Shown here: positions 57,010-64,000 of the stretch, in pieces
Layout of the letters: each line of letters opens with the position of its first letter
Position numbering within the stretch: position 1 is the stretch's first letter
Assembly: GCA_905221605.1 (NCBI GenBank)
Contig: CAJNDS010002084.1
Location: 1 to 64,000 of the forward strand
DNA length: 64,000 bases
Source of the DNA: Symbiodinium natans
Lineage: Eukaryota; Sar; Dinophyceae; Suessiales; Symbiodiniaceae
Direction: 5' to 3'
Notes under the pieces: generated by a model
The model's input: only the letters and a program-made list of their open reading frames with translations
Told to the model about the DNA's origin: nothing
The model's database searches: none
Made by a program: the position numbers and the translations under genes

Positions 57010-59200
57010 GCAAAACGAATCCGTGCACACCCGCACACCCGCATAACTACGCAAGCTACAGTACAAAATCTTGCATGTCAGTCCTCCGCCTCCTGCTCCT
57101 AACGGAGCTTGATGGGTTAACTTCGAAAGACTTCAAGTTCAGCACTGCGCTATGTGCTATGAAGGGGTAAGGCCTCTTGCTCACTGCGTGGACTCAGCAT
57201 TAGCGGCACCACATCAGAGCCTGCAGCGTCAAAGCAAACATTTTCTACAAGGCCCTGCAAATCCTTGCATCTCCTTTGCAGGACTAGTACAAGCAGGATC
57301 TCGTAAGCACGGAGCTAAGAAGGTCCTTGAGTCCCTTCGAACGCTTCCTGATTTGATTTGTGATTTGAAAAATCCGACACAGGAAAGCTGCTCCGCTTCA
57401 CACATGTCACACTGGACACAAAGCGCACATCGTACAGCGAAGGGGTGAAGCTATGAGGCTCTGACGCAGCCTGCTTCAGAGCCAACGCCCAGCCTGATCA
57501 TCTCGCGTTCACGTTCCACTTTGTTCCTCCCTTCTAAACAAGGCCGAGCCGGGAATCCCAAAACCAAGCCCACCGCAATTAGAGCAACACCCTCCCCCGT
57601 CTCGGACCCCGTCCCGTGGCACCCGCCGCCGAAGCTCACGCTTATGTAGTTCGCCGATTTCGGGGAGGCCCGTGATGTGCTGAGCCATGTAGCCGATATT
57701 GGGGAGGTTCGCGTATTGCGATTGCAGCCGCCTACGCATCGCTTTCCCGCCGCCAGAGCTCGCACCTTGCAGGTCCCTCCCGTCCCGGGAGCTCTCCGCC
57801 CAAGCTCACGCCCCCGCATCGTCACGTGCATCCTGTGCCGCACTCTGAGGGACCTCCGCGCTGGACAGTGGTGGGGACGGCGGCCAATGCGCTCGTCAAG
57901 GACGCTGCTCGGCGGAACCAGGGATGGAAAAGTGCTGCTCCTGCTCCGTCCTCTTCTGGCACTACCCGCACATGCCAACAAAGTATATATGCGCAACTCC
58001 GGTTGTGTAGAGCTCCCACACGAGTTTGTCTGACCAACTCAAGCAGCACACAAGACAAAACATGACCAGACTCAGACCGTCCCGTGGGCCACCGCCCAGA
58101 ATCCTCGCAGGCCCCCGATTCGCACCCTAAACGAGAACCCAACCCCGCAAGATTCTTGGAAAGAAACGAAGTGGAGGATTCTCCCTCGACGCCTTCGTTG
58201 GCTGGGTAGGCCTGTACTTCGCAAGAAGTAAACTTGGTGGACGACTTAGGGCTTTGGGGTGCTGTTTTATGATTGCCTTGCTTGTGCTCATGTGTGCTAC
58301 TTACCAGGCAAGTTGCTGGCCGCAAAGAGGTGAGGTTGAGGCGCATTAACGTCGCTCCCACCGTTGTAGAAAAGGCTTGTGAGCGAACATATGAAGATGT
58401 TTAATTTGTTTCCGTTTTTGCATTCAGATTTGAAGAACTGGCCCCCATGTCTTGCAAATAGAAAAGACACATTATGCAGGGTTGAGCCCGACATCCTCTT
58501 ATAATGTCGAATTGCCCAGACGGTGTCCAGCAAGCCTGCCTCGTCTTAGGGCAGCCCCCCGGCATTAATCATTCATCCCGGCATTCAATGCACGTTGACC
58601 CCCTGCCATTCAGGAAATGTTTTGGGCTATGCGTATGCGGCAGGCGCATGGACACGCTCGTAACACCTGCACGTTCACAATCGGGCTTGGCTTTCGATCG
58701 GCTTTTTTTTTCAGCCAGGGTTGGACGGAGGGGGGTGGGCAGGGGGAGGGAGCGGGGTCCACAGCAAATGGACTGCTATTCAAAGTCAAATAGCCCACCC
58801 CCCAACCCATCGTAGCATGTCGATCAGGTCTCGCTCACTTTGCCCTTCTTCACCTGCCCCTCGACCGCCTGTCCACCTGGTCTCGCTCGGCTCATGCTGC
58901 TCACGTCAGCCGTTGTCCTTCCTCTCCTCCTCCCGATCTCGCTCACCTCTCTGTCTCTCTTAACTTGAATTCATATCTCGGCTTTGTTTGTTTTACACGT
59001 TGCCCTTCATTACCCGCCCACCTGCCCGGCCCAGCACCCAAACTTCGTTCGCCTCCCAGATCCCCGTTACGACAGTCGAGATCTGGCGACCACCCGATCT
59101 CGCCGTTGCCGTTTATCTTCCGGTCCACCCGTTGGTCGCCCGTCCGCCTGCGATGTCGCGCGTCGTTCCCTCCCAATGCCCTTAGCCCTGCCCATCGACC
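57010..59200. other. no gene resolved; GC-rich segment
   Basis: 57.53-57.96 kb is GC-rich with a loosely repeated GCCGATTTCGGGGAGG / GCCGATATTGGGGAGG pair (about 57652-57708). 58.70-58.80 kb has G-rich runs and 58.93-58.97 kb a CT-rich tract. No convincing exon. Confidence 0.35.
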
Positions 59201-59255
59201 GGAATTCAGGAAATATGTGCTCCCTCTTTCCATGGGCCTTGGAAAAACTGGGATC

Positions 59256-59743
59256 CCTGCGCTCAGCTTCCTCAGGAGTGTCGAGCTGGATGGCAAGCAA
59301 AGGACTGCCAGGGGCCTCGCTGGTCAGCAGAGAACTGCATCGGCACGATTCTGCACATAAAAACCAGCCTCGATTCGTACGGTTGTTGGCGCTCTGAACT
59401 CCACAGTCGCGGCGTGCAGAACCACTGCTGCCTCAAAGAGGGTGCAATGAAACGATGCCTTGGTCAGGTTTCTGCTGTTTCGATGGCCTGTTGCTTGCCC
59501 TTCCTCTGAATGAGCAGAAGATCTCCGTGGAGTCGGGCAAAGCAACGTGCGGGCCAGAACATTCCTCTGAAGGTCTCTCAATTGCTCCAACATTGCTTTA
59601 CAAACTCTTCAGAGGTCATACAACAGGTCAGGGCCTCCCAGCTTGTAGGTCACCTCACCGCCGAGAGTGTCCACCGGAGCAAGCCCCGGTGCGACATTCA
59701 TGCCACTCAGGTTTAGCGGTGGCATGGCCACCGCCGCGACCAT
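59256..59743 (-). CDS. PH-like-domain protein, N-terminal exons
   Basis: Exon 59635-59743 starts with an ATG (MVAAVAMPPLNLSGMNVAPG) and ends EVTYKLG in phase 1 before a GC donor. Exon 59488-59564 joins in phase: GMFWPARCFARLHGDLLLIQ, then RKGKQQ. Exon 59432-59458 reads ASFHCTLFE. Exon 59256-59315 reads APGSPLLAIQLDTPEEAERR and has a GA donor. The pattern of a basic start, W-x-x-R-x-F-x-x-L-x-x-x-L-L-x-x, and a late LDTPEEAER resembles a pleckstrin homology fold, which binds phosphoinositides or proteins. An exon between 59432 and 59315 seems missing and the usual C-terminal Trp was not found. An alternative is an unrelated small beta fold. Confidence 0.5.
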
Positions 59744-60289
59744 GATTGAAACTAAAACGAAGCACTGCTCACTAAAGCTGAACTGAAACCGAAAGACTGC
59801 GATAAGGGTTTTGTGATGTGGCTCACTTCGCCAACTGCGCTCAATCTGCACAACTCCCACGATCTCCCACGTCATGTCGGTCATGTCTGTGTGGGTCATG
59901 CGAGGATTGTGATCTTGCAGGGCACTGCAAGAACTCGTGTACACGTGCGGCCTTCTCGTTGCCTGATGACCTCGGGATTCAATACAACTGAATGCTGGAG
60001 AAGGCTGTGCACGTGACTAAACAGGATACTGAATCGACTGGTCTGGCGGAAGCACGTACCACCATGTACAACCCATGTCTTGCAGCATCACGCAAAACCG
60101 TGCATGCAAAGCTGGGACCAAGCGGCTCGAGGAGGAACTTCTCTCGCCGGTCAAGGAGCCTAACACCAGCAAGTGTAAAAAAGAACAATGGAAGAACAAG
60201 AAAACAAAACTAGGAAACCAAGGAAACATCCGCAGACATAAGAAAACCAAGGAATGCCAAAGTCCTCTGGAGACAGAAGAGCGAAGCAC

Positions 60290-60334
60290 CAGGTGCCTCT
60301 CCATGAATTCCTCCGTCTTGGCGTCAGACACAAC
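60290..60334 (-). CDS. internal exon of an unrecognised gene
   Basis: A 45-nt exon after GCGAG, ending before GTGC, phase 0 both sides: VVSDAKTEEFMERHL. It lies upstream of the PH-like gene, in the same direction. Flanking exons unknown; 60.34-61.2 kb has nothing convincing. Confidence 0.4.
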
Positions 60335-61203
60335 CTCGCAACCACGATGCCAAACAAGAAAGCATACCCTGACACCATGCCCTCGGGATGACTCCACTGA
60401 GCCCATCGCCATGTTGCCAGGGATGTTAGCCACCTTGCCACATCTTGCCACTACTTGCCACTACTTGCCAACGGGCACTCAGTGACTCAGATCTCTGGCC
60501 ATGGAACACCACACTGAACTCGTTGGACACTTAGCACCACTTAGCACGAGGCAGCATATCGCAAAGAAAAGTTCGCAGCCGCTGCCTCTCACGCACACCC
60601 TTCCACACTTCCACTTGGCAGCAGGTGGCCCATGAAACTTTTGATGTCAAGTGGATCAAGCAGGTGCATGCGAAACTGCGTTTCTCACTGCACGGCGCCT
60701 GCCCCTGGCTTCGAGAGCCTGGTGGCATTGCCTCGCTGCACTGAAGTCTGTCACGTTACATGCTCTTCGTGCCACTTCACGACGAGGTCCAAAACATGGT
60801 CAGAGGATGGGAGAGGCTCGAGACCGCCAAGGCCGCCACCCGCTTCAAGCCATCAAGAGCACTAAATTTCTCGAGCGCCACATCGTTTGATATCCACGAG
60901 CCCTTGCAGAGTGCGGTGTACTGCCGGCATTGGATCACAAACGAGACATGAGCTGGAAGGCATGACTATCCACCTCGTACGGACCCACAGACATGCTTGC
61001 TCCGTGGGCCTCGCAAGTGGAACACTGCCGAGCAACGCATTAACGCATTGCCGGACAGCAAGCCCAAACTTGCCATGTCACACCACAGCACATTGAACTA
61101 ATGGCTAACAGATGTTAACAGCTACACTCGCCGTCAATCGCTGGTGCATGGTGCTGGCGTGTGGTGAGATAAAGCGACGATAATAAAAATTAATAAAAGG
61201 CAC

Positions 61204-62334
61204 CTTTCTGTTTCGAAGAAGCAACTCGGCAATCTCTTGCAAAGTCTCTTCAGCCAGCCTGCACGACAATACTTCGTTTAGTGCGCAGCGAGGCATCAGC
61301 AACACGCCTGCAGCCGGTGAGTTGGCAATCGAATAGTCCAGAAGTCGAGCGAATGCTGTGCACAAGAACCTGCCAAGTGTCGAGAACCCGAATGAACCAC
61401 AGGATTCGGGGAAGGTTGGGGACAAAACGGATGCCATGATGCTTTGGCAGCCCAACTACACCGCATGATGTGGCATGACAGGGCATGACAGGGCACTGGC
61501 TACAAACACCGGGGTCCCGCGTCAGAGCCGTGTCATGCCCCTGGGCCTGGCCGGCTGAGGCTCCCAGTGGGTTCCAGGAGAGCTCCAAGTGCGACAGCGC
61601 CGCGTTGCCCTGAATATTGGAGTGAAGCGTCTACCATTGAAGAAAACATGAGAGAACCTCCCTCTTCGTGCGCTGAGTGAGATGCCTCAATGATAGAGCC
61701 GATTTGAAGAGCCGCAGCTTCACCGTGCAGCCCCGTGTAACATAGATCCAAGTGCCTTCCCATGGGCACAAGGAATTGCAATGAGTCACAACTGGGATGG
61801 CACAAGTGTGGCTACGCACGTGGCGTCCACTGGCGTCCTCAAGGATGCACTGTTTCGTGCAGCTTGGCAAAAGGATGCCAAGGCCTCCTGGGAAGCGGGA
61901 CATGACGCGGGGAACGGCCACGGAAGGGGCCACGGAAGGTGGCACAACATGGCACAACATGGCACAACATGGCACAATGCGCTCCTCACCAGCAGATCCT
62001 GAAGTGATCTCGTTGTGGCGCAGAATCAAACTTTCGAGGCTGAGGCTACACCTGGACTGCTGCGTACTGCGCACCAGAGGGTACCACAATAAGGGCGCCG
62101 AGGCTGGGGCTGCAGTGCCTCTGCGATGTGGAGCATTCCTGTGGACCTCGCAGTGTGTGCATTCTACAGCAGCAACAGATGTTACAGGCAGAGTCTCGGT
62201 CGTGATTCCACAACCGGTGAGGTCCAGCAGGCGCAAGTATGTGCCTGCCGTAGCAGTTGAACACTCTGCGAACGCACATGCTTCGCTGCAAAAACTTCAG
62301 CCAAGACACTCTTGCTGGCGAACTCTGCAATTTC
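61204..62334 (-). CDS. leucine-rich-repeat protein
   Basis: Ribonuclease-inhibitor-like LRR exons: 62278-62334 (EIAEFASKSVLAEVFAAKH), 62186-62244 (TYLRLLDLTGCGITTETL), 61999-62051 (LSLESLILRHNEITS), 61686-61755 (HLDLCYTGLHGEAAALQIGS), 61547-61609 (NAALSHLELSWNPLGASAGQ), 61308-61369 (SGLFDCQLTGCR), 61204-61258 (LAEETLQEIAELLLRNRK). From 61755 downward every junction keeps phase, with GC, GC, GC, then GT donors. Each exon carries about one LxxLxLxxNxI unit. LRRs bind proteins; the partner is unknown. The joins between 62334 and 61999 are not in phase as drawn, so one or two small exons are missing there. Both ends are open. Confidence 0.7.
61940..61980. repeat. 11-nt repeat, ATGGCACAACA
   Basis: Four units between LRR exons 61999-62051 and 61686-61755, hence intronic. 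Confidence 0.9.
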
Positions 62335-63240
62335 CTGTGCTCCTTGGAATTCTGAATTGCTTTCCGGATCTTCGCATCGACAAGTACGACTGGCTTCGAA
62401 GCATGCGACTTACTTCAAGCAATGGCGGCCTGCATCTCCGATCTTAGCATGAGCAAGGACCAGTGTGGGCGACTCTTCCTGCAGGAAGTATCTTCCGGCC
62501 CATGTCACTCAGTCACTGCCATAAACAGATTTCTCGGCCTGCGCTTTGAGAAGGGTACCATAGCACCTGGTCCAAGCAACAGAACGTGCAGCAGGACTCC
62601 TGCGCGTATGTCCTATTCCGAGTACTAATCCCGAATAGACAGACTTGACAAGGGCCGCTAAAAAGCTTCCAGGACATTACTGATGACAACATGTGAACGT
62701 CATCTTTTCTCGGATCTATGCTTATGTTTTAGTATTCGTCCTGTCTTGAGTGACGTCATGAACACTGCCGCGAGCACGAGAAGACAGCATCCCCGCGAAT
62801 CTGGATTAAGTCGCAACCAGCAAGGCCATCGCCCTTGCTTCCTGCCGTATTGCATTATGTGCAGCCGTCAGCATCAGTATCTTCTTGATGCCAATGTCCC
62901 GGTCCCCGTTTAAACCCTTCTATCACCGGAGATAGCTCCCTCACGTCTGCCTGTGTAGGGTTAGCCCACTGCCTGTTTAGGTCATGCATATAGCGTATAT
63001 ATTAATATATACAAGGGTTGACAGAGGCAAACATACCATCACAACAGAAGCGCCACCAGTGAATGTTGTGAGGCCTTGGTGAAGTTGGACTCACAGATCT
63101 CAGTCGCATGGCATCGCTGTTTCTATGCCTTTTGACTTGAATGCTACGACTACATGTGAGGCTCAAGCTCAAGGGGCGGTCAAGTGGACTTCACTGTATG
63201 CAAAAGTCCTGTGTATATCTGCAAAACACACATACATGTG

Positions 63241-63302
63241 TCTATATATATATATATATATATATGTATTATATATATATATACAATATATATATATATT
63301 GT
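63241..63302. repeat. TA microsatellite, interrupted
   Basis: Three TA runs separated by GTATT and CAA. A smaller TATA-rich motif is at about 62990-63012. 62.4-63.78 kb otherwise shows no convincing gene. Confidence 0.9.
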
Positions 63303-63785
63303 ATTTCCAAAAGTATATTCATGTGTGCTGCGTTTCGAGCCGTACTTGTTGCTAAGCACAGCGGAGCAACTTTCGAACCGCGCCGCCCTCGTGTACAAAA
63401 CCAAACGCTCACCCGACGAAACGTTCCTGCCACGACAACTTTTCCAGTTCTTCGTTCTCATCCGGCTGCGACTTTGTCGCCGAAAAGCAGACCATCTCAG
63501 CTCACTGCCTTACAGACACTGCTCCTCATGTCAATGTTGCCTCGGCTATGTCGGCTGGTGTTCTTGCCAAATGCACGAAGAGTAAGGCACTGCAAGAAGC
63601 CATATGGCACTTCAATTCGATCTGGCTGCAGCGGGATTCTTGCAAAGTGGAAGAGATGCTGCCATATGTTTTCTGTGTGTAGAAGCAGACATATCGCACA
63701 CCATCATATTCGACCACTGTCTGTTGACAGGCCTTAGGCACACACATCAAGCGACAAGCCATTGAAAAACCTACGCGGCATCATT

Positions 63786-63887
63786 TTAAGAGAGAAGATG
63801 CAAATATCGCCAGGTCTCGTCTTTGTCGGCTGCTTGTGGGCATGAAGAGGCCACGGAGAAGCCGAGGCAGTCCACCAGCTCCTTCAC
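63786..63887 (-). CDS. terminal exon of a gene continuing past the window
   Basis: Starts after GACTCAAG with GTG and reads 33 codons to TAA: VKELVDCLGFSVASSCPQAA, then DKDETWRYLHLLS. Upstream exons lie at or beyond the right edge. Family unknown. Confidence 0.55.
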   Translation of the reverse strand: MKELVDCLGFSVASSCPQAADKDETWRYLHLLS

Positions 63888-64000
63888 CTTGAGTCAAAGA
63901 CTTTCCCCTAGCTACATGCTGCGATCACGACATGTCCAGGAATAACAGTGCTTGCGACCAAGGACATCTTTCACAGGCAAGACGTCTTGATGTCCATTTC

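Noticed and set aside
1-64000. Relict dinoflagellate spliced leader (ending TTTTGGCTCAAG)
   Set aside because: Looked for by eye on both strands. The nearest word, GGCTCAAG at about 39662, lacks the upstream part. An exact search would be decisive.
1-64000. tRNA, rRNA or snRNA genes
   Set aside because: No cloverleaf with conserved boxes or rRNA-like conserved segment was noticed; a covariance search was not possible.

Overview
The window looks like nuclear DNA of a dinoflagellate, most likely a Symbiodiniaceae-type genome. Genes are cut into many small exons, often 18-90 nt. Introns start mostly with GC, sometimes GT or GA, end in AG, and are nearly always followed by G. There are degenerate TTTAGGG-type telomeric tracts, many simple repeats, and nearly all recognisable genes lie on the minus strand. 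I see no rRNA, tRNA, CRISPR array, bacterial operon or virus.

Gene models were built by hand: protein similarity known from memory, matched reading phase across each junction, and an AG acceptor at each exon start. From low to high coordinates: (1) nicotinamide phosphoribosyltransferase (NAMPT), 28 exons, 1129-6784; (2) fragments of unrecognised genes, 8.5-18.3 kb; (3) a 231-residue uninterrupted reading frame, 18292-18987; (4) a serine/threonine protein kinase, 19576-21000, possibly extending upstream; (5) unrecognised exons, 21.7-25.4 kb; (6) a large single-exon protein with two glycosyltransferase-like domains, 26439-28721; (7) an unrecognised gene, 29.8-30.6 kb; (8) an NCX-type Na+/Ca2+ exchanger with two Calx-beta domains, about 38 exons, 31173-42548; (9) fragments, 43.6-50.6 kb; (10) a coiled-coil protein, about 53.4-57.0 kb; (11) a PH-like-domain protein, 59.2-59.8 kb; (12) a leucine-rich-repeat protein, 61.2-62.4 kb; (13) the last exon of another gene at 63.8 kb. 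One probable plus-strand exon is at 23.8 kb.

Repeats sit mainly in introns and between genes. One NCX intron carries a 1.2-kb CA-rich array. Another holds a 9-nt array, telomere-like sequence and a CCTT tract. A dispersed repeat family has three copies; one supplies the C-terminal codons of the glycosyltransferase and another lies in an NCX intron.

NAMPT (NAD salvage), NCX (calcium extrusion), the kinase and the glycosyltransferase are unrelated in function. Their co-orientation fits the unidirectional gene arrays known in dinoflagellates rather than a pathway cluster. First exons and start codons could not be fixed for most genes.
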